Origin: JANPPS01 sp965246835
GTDB taxonomy: Bacteria; Pseudomonadota; Alphaproteobacteria; Acetobacterales; Acetobacteraceae
Assembly (NCBI GenBank): GCA_965246835.1
Contig: CBDFFQ010000001.1
Span: 2,852,001 to 2,916,000 of the forward strand
Direction: 5' to 3'
Length of the DNA: 64,000 bases
Made by a program: the position numbers and the translations under genes. Below, piece after piece: positions 6,392 through 14,387 of the stretch. Every line of letters starts with the position of its first letter. The stretch's first letter is position 1. The notes below the pieces were generated by a model. It ran no database searches and was not told the origin of the DNA. It saw only the letters and a list, made by a program, of their open reading frames with translations.

Positions 6392-8728
6392 ATGCGATGC
6401 ACCCGGATCCCGCTCGGCTGCCTGGCAGGCCTCTTGCTATGCTGGACTGCCCTCCCTGCCGCCGCGCAGGCCCCCCAAGCCGCGAAGCCGCCCGTAACGC
6501 CCGCTCAGGCACAGGCCGTGCTGGACGTGCTGAAGGATGACAAGCGCCGGGCGGAGTTCACCGCCACCCTGGAAGGCATGACCCAGGCGCTTCCCGCCGC
6601 TGCCCCGGCGACGGCGTTGCCGCTCGAACCCGATAGCCTTGGCGAGCAGCTGCTGGTCCAGGTCTCCGGAGCCATCGCCGCCGGAAGCGCGCAGCTCGCC
6701 GCCACGGTCCGCACGGTCAACGATTTGCCGCTGCTTTGGCGCTGGGTCGCGTCCACAGCCACCGACCCAGCCGCCCGCGCCCGCATCATGGAAGCTGCCT
6801 GGCGTCTGCTGCTCGTGTTGATGTTGGCGGGGGCCGCCGAGTTCGCGGTCGCCCGGCTACTCCGAAAAATGCGCGCCGTGCTGGGCGCCTGGGCGCCGCA
6901 GGGCAGCGATCCCGTGGCCGAAATCCACGCGGCCGAAGCCGAGGCCGAGCCTGATCCTTCGCCGCATGAGCCCGGCCCCGCACAGTCCGAAGCCCGGCAC
7001 GCCAAGGCCGCGACCGTGCGCCGCCGCACCCTGTCGCGCGCCCTCGGCACGCTCAAGCGGCTGCCGTATCTGCTGGGCCGGCTGTTGCTGGATCTGGTGC
7101 CGTTCGCGGCGTTCGGGGCGGTGGCCGCCGGGTTGATGACCACCCCGCTCGGCGCGGACATCCTATCGCGCGGTGTCGTGGTGCTGGTGGTGCAGGCCTA
7201 TGTCGGCGCCCGCGCGCTGCTGGCCACGATCGCCATGCTGGTCACGCCCGAGGGTATGCGGCTCCGGCTGCTGCATGTGTCGGACACGGCGGCGGTGTTC
7301 CTCACGCGATGGGCCCGGCGCATCGTGACCATCGGCGTCACCGGCGCCGTGATCGCCGAAGTGGGGCTGGTGTTCGGCATGTACCGCACGGCGCATGACG
7401 CGCTGCTGAAGCTGTTCGCGTTGGTGGTGCATGGCTGCGCCGTGGTGATGGTGCTGCAGGCGCGGGCGGCCGTGGCGCGGCGAATCCGGCAGGGCAACGG
7501 CTCCGCCACCGGCCCCGGCGTCTGGCCCGCCTTGCGGCAGCGCATCGCAGCGGTGTGGCACCTGATCGCGATCTTCTACATCGTGGCGCTCTGGCTCGTC
7601 TGGGCGGTCGAGCTGCGCAACGGCTACGTGCGGCTGATCCAGTTTTTCCTGGTGACGTCGGCCGTGATCGTCACCGCCCGGATCGTCGCCGTTCTGGCTT
7701 TGGGCGCTCTCGACCGGTTGCGCCCCGGTGCCGACCTCGCAGCCCGGCACCCGGGGCTCGAGGCGCGGACCAGCTTCTACTACCCCTTCCTCCGCGGCCT
7801 CGTGACCATCGTGATCGTCGCCCTGACGGGGTTCAGCCTGCTGGAGGTCTGGGGCCTCGGCGCGTGGTCCTGGCTGATGCGGACGGGGCTGGGCGGGCGC
7901 GTGGTGTCGGCCGCCGGGCTGATCGGCGTCACGGTGCTGCTGGCGGTGCTGATCTGGGAGGGGGCGAACGCGGCGGTCGAGCAACACCTCGCCCGCCTCA
8001 CCGCGCAATCCCACCTCGCGCGGGCCGGGCGGCTGCGCACCCTGTTGCCGATGCTGCGCACGACGCTCATGGTCACGATCGTGCTGGTGGTCGGATTGAT
8101 GGTGCTGAGCGAGCTGGGCGTGAACATCGCACCGCTCCTGGCCGGCGCCGGAGTGATCGGCATCGCGGTCGGCTTCGGCTCCCAGAAGCTGGTGCAGGAT
8201 TTGATCACCGGCCTGTTTCTCCTGCTGGAAAACGCGATGCAGGTCGGCGACGTGGTGACGCTGGGCGGCCTGACCGGCACGGTGGAGGCCCTATCCATCC
8301 GCACCATCCGGCTCCGCGCCCTGGATGGCAGCGTGCACATCATCCCGTTTAGCGCGGTCACGACCGTCACCAACCAGACCAGGGATTACGGTTTCGCCGT
8401 CGTGGATGTGAGCGTCGGGTTGAACGAGGAGCCCGGCCGCATCTCGGACGTGGTGCGCGGCGTCGCGTCCGAGATGCGGTCCGACCCACGCTGGGCGACC
8501 GTCATCCTGGAGCCGCTGGACGTCATGGGCGTCGAGCGGTTCATCGACACCGCCTGGGTGCTGCGCGTGCGGCTGAAGACGCAGCCCGCCAGCCGTTGGT
8601 CCGTGGGGCGCGAGCTGAACCGCCGCATCAAGGTGCGGTTCGACGAACTGGCGATCGAGAGCCCCTTCACCAGCTACCGCGTGCTGAGCGGCCAGCCCGC
8701 GGCCACCGCCACGGAGGAAGCGGCGTGA
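6392..8728 (+). CDS. MscS-family mechanosensitive ion channel with long N-terminal membrane region
   Basis: 778 residues from ATG 6392; an in-frame GTG at 6377 is possible. A Sec signal peptide (LGCLAGLLLCWTALPAAAQA) is followed by a periplasmic region, a charged linker (about 175-215) and many membrane helices. The last helix and beta domain are typical MscS: PLLAGAGVIGIAVGFGSQKL, VQDLITGLFLLLENAMQVGD, VVTLGGLTGTVEALSIRTIR. The length and layout resemble the YbiO-type moderate-conductance channels. It releases solutes under hypo-osmotic stress. First gene of an overlapping trio with carbonic anhydrase and a dioxygenase. Confidence 0.92.
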   Translation: MRCTRIPLGCLAGLLLCWTALPAAAQAPQAAKPPVTPAQAQAVLDVLKDDKRRAEFTATLEGMTQALPAAAPATALPLEPDSLGEQLLVQVSGAIAAGSAQLAATVRTVNDLPLLWRWVASTATDPAARARIMEAAWRLLLVLMLAGAAEFAVARLLRKMRAVLGAWAPQGSDPVAEIHAAEAEAEPDPSPHEPGPAQSEARHAKAATVRRRTLSRALGTLKRLPYLLGRLLLDLVPFAAFGAVAAGLMTTPLGADILSRGVVVLVVQAYVGARALLATIAMLVTPEGMRLRLLHVSDTAAVFLTRWARRIVTIGVTGAVIAEVGLVFGMYRTAHDALLKLFALVVHGCAVVMVLQARAAVARRIRQGNGSATGPGVWPALRQRIAAVWHLIAIFYIVALWLVWAVELRNGYVRLIQFFLVTSAVIVTARIVAVLALGALDRLRPGADLAARHPGLEARTSFYYPFLRGLVTIVIVALTGFSLLEVWGLGAWSWLMRTGLGGRVVSAAGLIGVTVLLAVLIWEGANAAVEQHLARLTAQSHLARAGRLRTLLPMLRTTLMVTIVLVVGLMVLSELGVNIAPLLAGAGVIGIAVGFGSQKLVQDLITGLFLLLENAMQVGDVVTLGGLTGTVEALSIRTIRLRALDGSVHIIPFSAVTTVTNQTRDYGFAVVDVSVGLNEEPGRISDVVRGVASEMRSDPRWATVILEPLDVMGVERFIDTAWVLRVRLKTQPASRWSVGRELNRRIKVRFDELAIESPFTSYRVLSGQPAATATEEAA

Positions 8729-9321
8729 CCGACCCGTTGCTGGAGGGCCATCGCCGGTTCCGCGCCGAAACCTGGCCCGCCGAGCGCACCCGCTACGAAG
8801 CGCTCGCGAAGGAGGGGCAAAGCCCGGAGAGCCTGGTCATCTCGTGTTCCGACAGCCGGGTTGATCCGCAGACGGTGTTCGGCGCCGTACCCGGCGAGCT
8901 GTTCGTCATCCGCAACGTGGCCGGGCTGGTGCCGCCCTACTCGCCCGATGCCGGCTATCACGGCACCAGCGCCGCGCTGGAGTTCGGCGTGCGCGTGCTG
9001 CAGGTCGCGCGCATCGTGGTGCTGGGGCACGCGCAATGCGGCGGGGTGCAGGCGATGGTGGAGCGCGGGGCCGTGGACGCGCTGGATTTCGTGGCGCCCT
9101 GGATGGAGATCGCGGAACCGGTGCTGGCGGCGGTGCCGGGCGGGCTCGACCCCGCTGCCAAGCTGCTGCATTGCGAGACCGAAATCGTGCGGCTGTCACT
9201 CCGCAACCTGATGACCTTTCCGTGGATCGCGTCCAGGGTGGCGGAAGGCTCTCTGGTCTTGCAGGGCTACCGCTTTGCGATTCGGACGGGATTGCTGGAA
9301 ACGATCGGGATCGCGGAATGA
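8725..9321 (+). CDS. Beta-class carbonic anhydrase
   Basis: Zinc enzyme hydrating CO2 to bicarbonate. 198 residues from a GTG that overlaps the stop of the channel gene (GTGA at 8725-8728); this start gives VTDPLLEGHRRF, the usual N-terminus. Zinc ligands and active dyad are visible: Cys41, Asp43 and Arg45 in SCSDSRVD, His102 and Cys105 in GHAQCGG. ELFVIRNVAGL and SAALEFGV are also conserved. The downstream gene starts inside its stop codon, implying translational coupling. Confidence 0.95.
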   Translation: MTDPLLEGHRRFRAETWPAERTRYEALAKEGQSPESLVISCSDSRVDPQTVFGAVPGELFVIRNVAGLVPPYSPDAGYHGTSAALEFGVRVLQVARIVVLGHAQCGGVQAMVERGAVDALDFVAPWMEIAEPVLAAVPGGLDPAAKLLHCETEIVRLSLRNLMTFPWIASRVAEGSLVLQGYRFAIRTGLLETIGIAE

Positions 9322-10022
9322 TCGAGGGCTGGGCTGCGTCGTTGCGGGACACGGGGTTCCGCTTTGTGCCGGGGGCGGAGATGCGGGCCGGGCTGGCCGC
9401 GCATGGCCTGGCGGAATGGGATGCGTTCGCCGCCAGCTGGAACGATCTCGGCCTCGACACCTACATGGCGGATGGCGGGCGCTACCGTAAACGTCGCCAT
9501 GCCGCCTTTGCGGTCGGTGCCGCCGGCGTGACGCGCAAGCCGCCGCAGCCGCACTACCAAAGCCGGGACTTCAACGCGCTCAATGGCGGCATCGCCCGCT
9601 GGTTCGACCCGGTGCTGGAGGATGTCGCCGACGGCCCGGCGTTCCGCGCCATCCTCGCGACCTGCCACGCTTTGTTCGACCGCCTGACGCCCGCGCCCGC
9701 CTGGCACGTGGAGGCGCACCAATTCCGCATCGAGGCGCGCCCCGGCCAGGCCGGCCAACCGACGCCGGAGGGCATGCATCAGGACGGGGTGGACTGGGTG
9801 CTGGTGCTGATGATCGGCCGGGTCAACATCCAGTCCGGTGAGACCAGCATCCACGCGCTGGACCGCTCGCCCCTGGGCCATTTCATGCTGGAGCAGCCGA
9901 TGGACGCGGCGCTGGTGGACGATCACCGCGTGTTCCACGGCGTGACCGCCGTCCGCCCGCTCGACCCGGCATTGCCGGCGCACCGGGACGTACTGGTGCT
10001 GACCTTTCGCCGCGAAAGCTAG
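9318..10022 (+). CDS. 2-oxoglutarate/Fe(II) dioxygenase family protein (PF10014 type)
   Basis: 234 residues from the ATG overlapping the carbonic anhydrase stop (ATGA). The iron site is seen as HQD in EGMHQDGVDWV (about 153-155) with a distal His in DDHRVFHGVTAV, and the YRKRRHAAFAV and KPPQPHYQSRDFN stretches are typical of the family. PF10014 includes L-isoleucine 4-hydroxylase and other free amino acid hydroxylases, but the substrate here cannot be told from sequence. Converges on the response regulator; the two coding regions share their last 4 bases. Confidence 0.82.
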   Translation: MIEGWAASLRDTGFRFVPGAEMRAGLAAHGLAEWDAFAASWNDLGLDTYMADGGRYRKRRHAAFAVGAAGVTRKPPQPHYQSRDFNALNGGIARWFDPVLEDVADGPAFRAILATCHALFDRLTPAPAWHVEAHQFRIEARPGQAGQPTPEGMHQDGVDWVLVLMIGRVNIQSGETSIHALDRSPLGHFMLEQPMDAALVDDHRVFHGVTAVRPLDPALPAHRDVLVLTFRRES

Positions 10023-10747
10023 CCCAAACCTCTCCCTCCGGGAGAGGGGGTGGCCGCCCCGGCCGTCGCGATCTCCTCGCCCTGCAACAGATACCCGGCA
10101 TTCCGCACCGTCTGGATCATCGCCCCCCCGAACGGCCGGTCCACCTTCTGCCGGAGCCGGGACACATGCACGTCGATCACGTTGGTCTGCGGGTCGAAAT
10201 TATAGTCCCACACGCCCTCCAGCAGCATCGTCCGTGTCACGACCTCCCCGGCATGGCGCATCAGGTATTCGAGCAAGCGGAACTCCCTGGGCTGCAGCTC
10301 CACCCGCTGGCCCCGCCGGCGCACCATGCGCGTCAGCAGATCGAGCTCGAGATCCCCGACCTGCAGCCGCGTGGCCGGGCCGGGCCGCCCGCGGCGGACC
10401 AGCGCCTCCATCCGCGCCAGCAATTCCGAGAACGCATAGGGCTTGGCCAGGTAATCGTCGGCACCGGCCTTCAGCCCCTGCACCCGGTCCTCCACGTCCG
10501 ACAAGGCGGACAGCATCAGCACCGGGGTCGCATCCTGCCGCGCCCGCAGCGCGCCCAGCACGTCGATCCCGTCCATCGTGCCGGGCAGCAGCCGGTCCAG
10601 CACGATCGCGTCGAACCCGCCGGCCTCCGCCTGCATCAGCCCGGCCGTGCCCGTCGCCTCCGTCACCGCATCGTGCCCGCAATCCAGGAACGAGCCCACC
10701 ATGAGCTCCGCCGTGCCCGCATCGTCCTCGATGACGAGGATGCGCAT
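10019..10747 (-). CDS. OmpR-family response regulator, orphan
   Basis: 242 residues. Receiver domain with acidic pocket (VIEDD), phospho-accepting Asp51 in IVLDRLLPG, Ser80 in LMLSALS and Lys102 in YLAKPYA; C-terminal winged helix (LEPR/LQPREFRLLEYLMRHAG, then NVIDVHVSRLRQKVD, NAGYLL). DNA-binding transcription factor for an unknown histidine kinase; none is encoded nearby. It starts 3 bases after the HtrA-type gene ends and is surely cotranscribed with it, suggesting an envelope-stress context. The last 15 or so residues derive from a REP-like palindrome. Confidence 0.93.
   Translation of the reverse strand: MRILVIEDDAGTAELMVGSFLDCGHDAVTEATGTAGLMQAEAGGFDAIVLDRLLPGTMDGIDVLGALRARQDATPVLMLSALSDVEDRVQGLKAGADDYLAKPYAFSELLARMEALVRRGRPGPATRLQVGDLELDLLTRMVRRRGQRVELQPREFRLLEYLMRHAGEVVTRTMLLEGVWDYNFDPQTNVIDVHVSRLRQKVDRPFGGAMIQTVRNAGYLLQGEEIATAGAATPSPGGRGLG
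10029..10047. repeat. REP-like palindrome CCTCTCCC/GGGAGAGG
   Basis: Perfect 8-bp arms around a 3-base loop, at the junction of two convergent genes and within the response regulator's last codons (SPGGRGLG). The same core with 11-bp arms recurs at 33091-33114 and 46074-46097. It could act as a bidirectional terminator or mRNA-stabilising hairpin. Confidence 0.6.
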
Positions 10748-10750
10748 GCG

Positions 10751-11845
10751 TCAGTTCGCCGGGTCCGCGGGGCGGCGGCCGACCACCACGGGGACGTCAA
10801 GGTTCTGCGACCCGCGGCGGACCGTGAGCCGTACGCCGTTGCCAGGCGGGGTCGCGGCAATGGCGCGGATCAGGCCACGGGCGCTATCCACCCGGTCCGC
10901 CCCCACGGACAGCACCACATCCCCGGTCCGTAGCCCGGCCTTCGCCGCGGGGCCCGTGCGGTCGATCCCCGCAATGGCCACGCCCGAGCCGCTGGCGGTC
11001 CGGCCGCCGACATCCTGCACCGAGACACCCAGCCAGCCACGGTCGATCCGCCCCTTATCCCTGAGGTCCGCCACGATCCGCTGCGCGATCTCGCTCGGCA
11101 CCGCGAACCCGATGCCGACGCTGCCGCCCGTGGGGGAGACGATGGCCGTGTTCACCGCGATCACCTGCCCATCCATGTTGAAGGTGGGTCCGCCCGAGTT
11201 GCCCGGGTTGATCGGCGCGTCGATCTGCAGGAAATCGTCGAACGGCCCGGCGCCGATATCCCGCCCGCGCGCCGACACGATCCCCGCCGTTACCGAACTG
11301 CCGAGCCCGAACGGGTTGCCCGCCGCCAGAATCCAGTCCCCAACCTCGACCAGCTTACTGTCGCCCCAAATCACATACGGCAGGGGTGAGGGGGAGGTTA
11401 CGCGAATGACCGCGATGTCCGTCAAATCGTCGGAGCCGATCAGGCGAGCCGGCAGCTCGGTGCCGTCCGCCAGGGAAACGATAATCCGGTCGGCGCGGCC
11501 CACCACGTGGTTGTTGGTGACGATCAGGCCGTTCGGATCGATGATGAAGCCCGATCCCGCGCCCTGCATCTGCTCCCGCCGGCCGCGGAACCGCTCCCGG
11601 AACTGCCGCTCGAACGGCGTGCCACGCAGCTCGGGCGGCACGGTGGCGGGTTCGGCCGGGCCCTGCCCTTCGGTGACGGAGATGTTGACCACGGCCGGCA
11701 CCACGCGCTTCACCAGCGGCGCCAGGCTCATGGGTGCCACGCCCGGCGGACGCAGCGGGGCCGGCGAGCTCAATTGGGCTTGGGCCGTACAACCCGGCAC
11801 CGCGAGCACCGCGGCAAGCAGGATTGCACGAACGAGGCGGTTCAT
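10751..11845 (-). CDS. HtrA/DegP-type serine protease, predicted lipoprotein with one PDZ domain
   Basis: 364 residues from ATG 11845, which gives a lipoprotein signal with lipobox AVPGC (in-frame codons upstream are not needed). Trypsin-like triad: His in VTNNHVVG, Asp in DDLTDIAVI, Ser in NPGNSGGPT. A single C-terminal PDZ (RGWLGVSVQDVGG through KAGLRTGDVVLSVGADRV) is followed by a short end. One PDZ is DegS-like in layout, but the lipid anchor differs from the membrane helix of E. coli DegS, so no symbol is given. Periplasmic quality control or regulated proteolysis; cotranscribed with the response regulator at 10747. Confidence 0.93.
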   Translation of the reverse strand: MNRLVRAILLAAVLAVPGCTAQAQLSSPAPLRPPGVAPMSLAPLVKRVVPAVVNISVTEGQGPAEPATVPPELRGTPFERQFRERFRGRREQMQGAGSGFIIDPNGLIVTNNHVVGRADRIIVSLADGTELPARLIGSDDLTDIAVIRVTSPSPLPYVIWGDSKLVEVGDWILAAGNPFGLGSSVTAGIVSARGRDIGAGPFDDFLQIDAPINPGNSGGPTFNMDGQVIAVNTAIVSPTGGSVGIGFAVPSEIAQRIVADLRDKGRIDRGWLGVSVQDVGGRTASGSGVAIAGIDRTGPAAKAGLRTGDVVLSVGADRVDSARGLIRAIAATPPGNGVRLTVRRGSQNLDVPVVVGRRPADPAN

Positions 11846-11927
11846 TGGACAGTAAGCTCCCTCAGTGTTCGATCTTACAATGGAATGACCCTGCGTTGCA
11901 TCAAGGATCATTCCATGGTGCCCAGAT

Positions 11928-14351
11928 TCACGAGTCCGGGCGCTCTGGCCAGTCATGGCGCGGATATCGCCCCTTCATATCCTTACGAGCGTCCGCCCAT
12001 GCCCCACGCCAAAATCCGGCTAAATCGGCGGTGATGGCAATCGGGCGCTGCGCGGGTGACAGCAAGGACAGCTGCAACGGCACCCGCCCCCCGGCCAGCA
12101 CGGGCGTGGTTTCGAGCCCGTAGAACGCTTGCGCCCGCGCCTGGGCGGTCGGCACCGCCTGGAGGTAGTCGATCGTTGCCCGGCCGCCCGGCAGCTCGAT
12201 ATGGGTCGGCAGCTCCCTGTCCAACCGCGCCGCCGCCGCCCAGCCCAGCCGCGCCCGCAATAGCGGCATCAGATCGAGCGCCACCACCTCCGCCATGCGC
12301 GTAATGCCGTCGAGATGGGGCAACAGCCAGTCCTGAACGGCGTCCGCCAGCGCCCCGTCCGACAGATCCGGCACGGCGTCATCGAGCCCGCGCAGCAGCG
12401 CCGCCCTGGCCTGGAATTGCCGCGCAGGGCCGGTCCAGTTCAGCTCGGCGATCCGCTTGCCCGCGGCTTCCGCCAGCGCCAGGGCGGAGGCCGCCGGGTC
12501 CGCCGGGAGGGTGCGGTCGTCCAGCACCAGCATGCCCAGGCGCCGGCGGCGGCGGGACAGCACGGTGCCGGTGGCCGGGTCATAGCCGCTTTCGACCGTC
12601 TCGGTGATTTGCGCCTGCAACGAGGCCGGCAGGTCCGCCGGCTCGATCGCCGCAGCCAGGCGAATACGGGCGCTGGCCTTCAAATCGAGCGAGGCCGCCA
12701 CAAGCAGCTTCGCGTCCGCCAACGGGTCCGTCCGCGGCAGCCGCGCGCCGCCACCACCCGACAGCCGGAACGACCCGGGTTCGCCCCGGCGCTGCGCGAT
12801 CCGGTCCGGAAAGGCGGCGGCCAGCAGCGGGGCCGGGTTGCCCTCCGCCTGGTCGGGCGCGCGCAGCCGCCGGCGGTATTGCCCGGCCTGGCGCCGAATG
12901 CGGTTCACGGCACCGCGGTCCGCATCGCCCTGACCCCCGAGCGCATCGAGCCGAAGCTGGATGTCCGCCGGCGCATCCCGGGACCGCAGCGGGTCACGCT
13001 CCTCCAACAGCGCCGCCAAATCCGCCGCCAGCGCCGCTTCGGGCGGGGTTCGCGCAGACAGCATCATAGCCGCCAGCCGCGGATGCGACCCCAACGCCGC
13101 CATCCGCCGCCCCGATGCCGTGATGCCATCCGGATCGAGCGCGCCCAACTGTGTCAGCAACGCCGATCCCGCCGCCAGCGCCCCGGTCGGCGGCGGGTCC
13201 GGGAACCGCAGAGCGCCCGGCGCCGTCCCCCACGCCAGGCAATCCAGCACCAGGCCCGACAGCTCGGCCTCGAGGATCTCCGGCCGGTCATAGGGCGGGA
13301 GGCCGCGGTGCAGCGCCGTGGTCCAGAGCCGCACCGCCACGCCCGGCCCCTCCCGCCCCGCGCGCCCCGCCCGCTGATCGGCCGCGGCCCGGCTGATGCG
13401 CAGCGTGGTGAGCCGGGTCAGCCCCGTGGCGGCATCCATCCGCGGCGCCCGGCGCCAGCCGCCATCCACCACGATCCGCACGCCCGGCACGGTCAAGGAC
13501 GTCTCGGCAATGCTGGTCGCCAGCACCACCCGGCGGGTTTCGGCCGGACGCAGCGCCCGATCCTGCTCCGCGGGCGGCAGGTCGCCATGCAGCGGCAGCA
13601 CCAGCGCGCCGCAGCCCTGAAGCGCCGTCTCCGTGCGCCGGATCTCGCCCATGCCCGGCAGGAAGGCCAGCACGTCCCCCTCATGCGCCTGGAGCGCCGC
13701 CCGGATCGCGCGGGCCATGGCGTCCGGCAGATCGCGGACCTCCGTCACGTCCCGGCCCGCATGCTGAACGTCCACCGGGAACATCCGCCCGGCGCTCTCG
13801 ATCACCGGAGCACCCATCAACGCCGACAATCGCGCCCCATCCAGCGTGGCGGACATCGCCAGCAGCCGGAGCTCCGGCCGCAGCACGCTTTGCAAATCCA
13901 GCAGCAACGCCAGCGCCAGATCGGCCTCCAGCGCCCGCTCATGCACCTCGTCCAGCAGCACCGCCGCCACGCCATCGAGCGTGGGATCGGATAACAGGCG
14001 GCGGACCAGCAGCCCCTCCGTGATGACCTCGATCCGCGTGGCGGCGCTGACGGCGCTGTCGAGCCGGGTGCGGTAGCCGACGCTCTGGCCCACGGCCTCC
14101 CCGATCAGCGACGCCATGCGAGTCGCGGCCGCGCGAGCCGCGAGGCGCCGGGGCTCCAGCACCAGGATCGTGCCGCCCTGTAACCAGGCGGCCTCCCGCA
14201 GCGCAAGCGGCACCAGCGTCGTCTTCCCCGCCCCCGGTGGCGCCACCAGCACCGCGTTCGACCCGGCCTCCAATGCAGCCAGCAAGGCGGGAAGCGCCTC
14301 GGCAACGGGGAGGTCGCCGGGGAGGTCAACAGGGAGGTCAACAGGGAGCAT
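11928..14351 (-). CDS. hrpB: ATP-dependent RNA helicase HrpB
   Basis: DEAH-box superfamily 2 helicase, 807 residues from ATG 14351 (family about 810-840). Walker A GAGKTT at about 40-45, DEVH at about 131-134 (the HrpB form of DEAH), MSATLDGARL, SIAETSLTVPGVRIVVD, QRAGRAGREGPGVAVRLW, then the HA2 and HrpB C-terminal domains (ending WADARKDMKGRYPRHDWPE). Cellular role poorly defined in most bacteria. The first codons lie in a 12-bp tandem repeat giving VDLPVDLPGDLP. It is divergent from the DsbD-like gene with only 36 bases between starts. Confidence 0.95.
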   Translation of the reverse strand: MLPVDLPVDLPGDLPVAEALPALLAALEAGSNAVLVAPPGAGKTTLVPLALREAAWLQGGTILVLEPRRLAARAAATRMASLIGEAVGQSVGYRTRLDSAVSAATRIEVITEGLLVRRLLSDPTLDGVAAVLLDEVHERALEADLALALLLDLQSVLRPELRLLAMSATLDGARLSALMGAPVIESAGRMFPVDVQHAGRDVTEVRDLPDAMARAIRAALQAHEGDVLAFLPGMGEIRRTETALQGCGALVLPLHGDLPPAEQDRALRPAETRRVVLATSIAETSLTVPGVRIVVDGGWRRAPRMDAATGLTRLTTLRISRAAADQRAGRAGREGPGVAVRLWTTALHRGLPPYDRPEILEAELSGLVLDCLAWGTAPGALRFPDPPPTGALAAGSALLTQLGALDPDGITASGRRMAALGSHPRLAAMMLSARTPPEAALAADLAALLEERDPLRSRDAPADIQLRLDALGGQGDADRGAVNRIRRQAGQYRRRLRAPDQAEGNPAPLLAAAFPDRIAQRRGEPGSFRLSGGGGARLPRTDPLADAKLLVAASLDLKASARIRLAAAIEPADLPASLQAQITETVESGYDPATGTVLSRRRRRLGMLVLDDRTLPADPAASALALAEAAGKRIAELNWTGPARQFQARAALLRGLDDAVPDLSDGALADAVQDWLLPHLDGITRMAEVVALDLMPLLRARLGWAAAARLDRELPTHIELPGGRATIDYLQAVPTAQARAQAFYGLETTPVLAGGRVPLQLSLLSPAQRPIAITADLAGFWRGAWADARKDMKGRYPRHDWPERPDS
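14307..14348. repeat. 12-bp tandem repeat in the hrpB 5' coding end
   Basis: Three full copies of the unit GGGGAGGTCAAC (allowing GCC in the first copy and A for G at the start of the last), plus a partial copy reaching the start codon. Being 12 bp long, gain or loss of units adds or removes four residues (VDLP) without a frameshift. Confidence 0.75.
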
Positions 14352-14387
14352 GGGAATGCCTATATACCCCGGCACGAGGAGACGCGC

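Noticed and set aside
12315..13994. Long open frame (559 codons) opposite hrpB
   Set aside because: Antisense to an intact helicase gene; the Arg/Gln/His-rich product is the typical shadow of a GC-rich gene.
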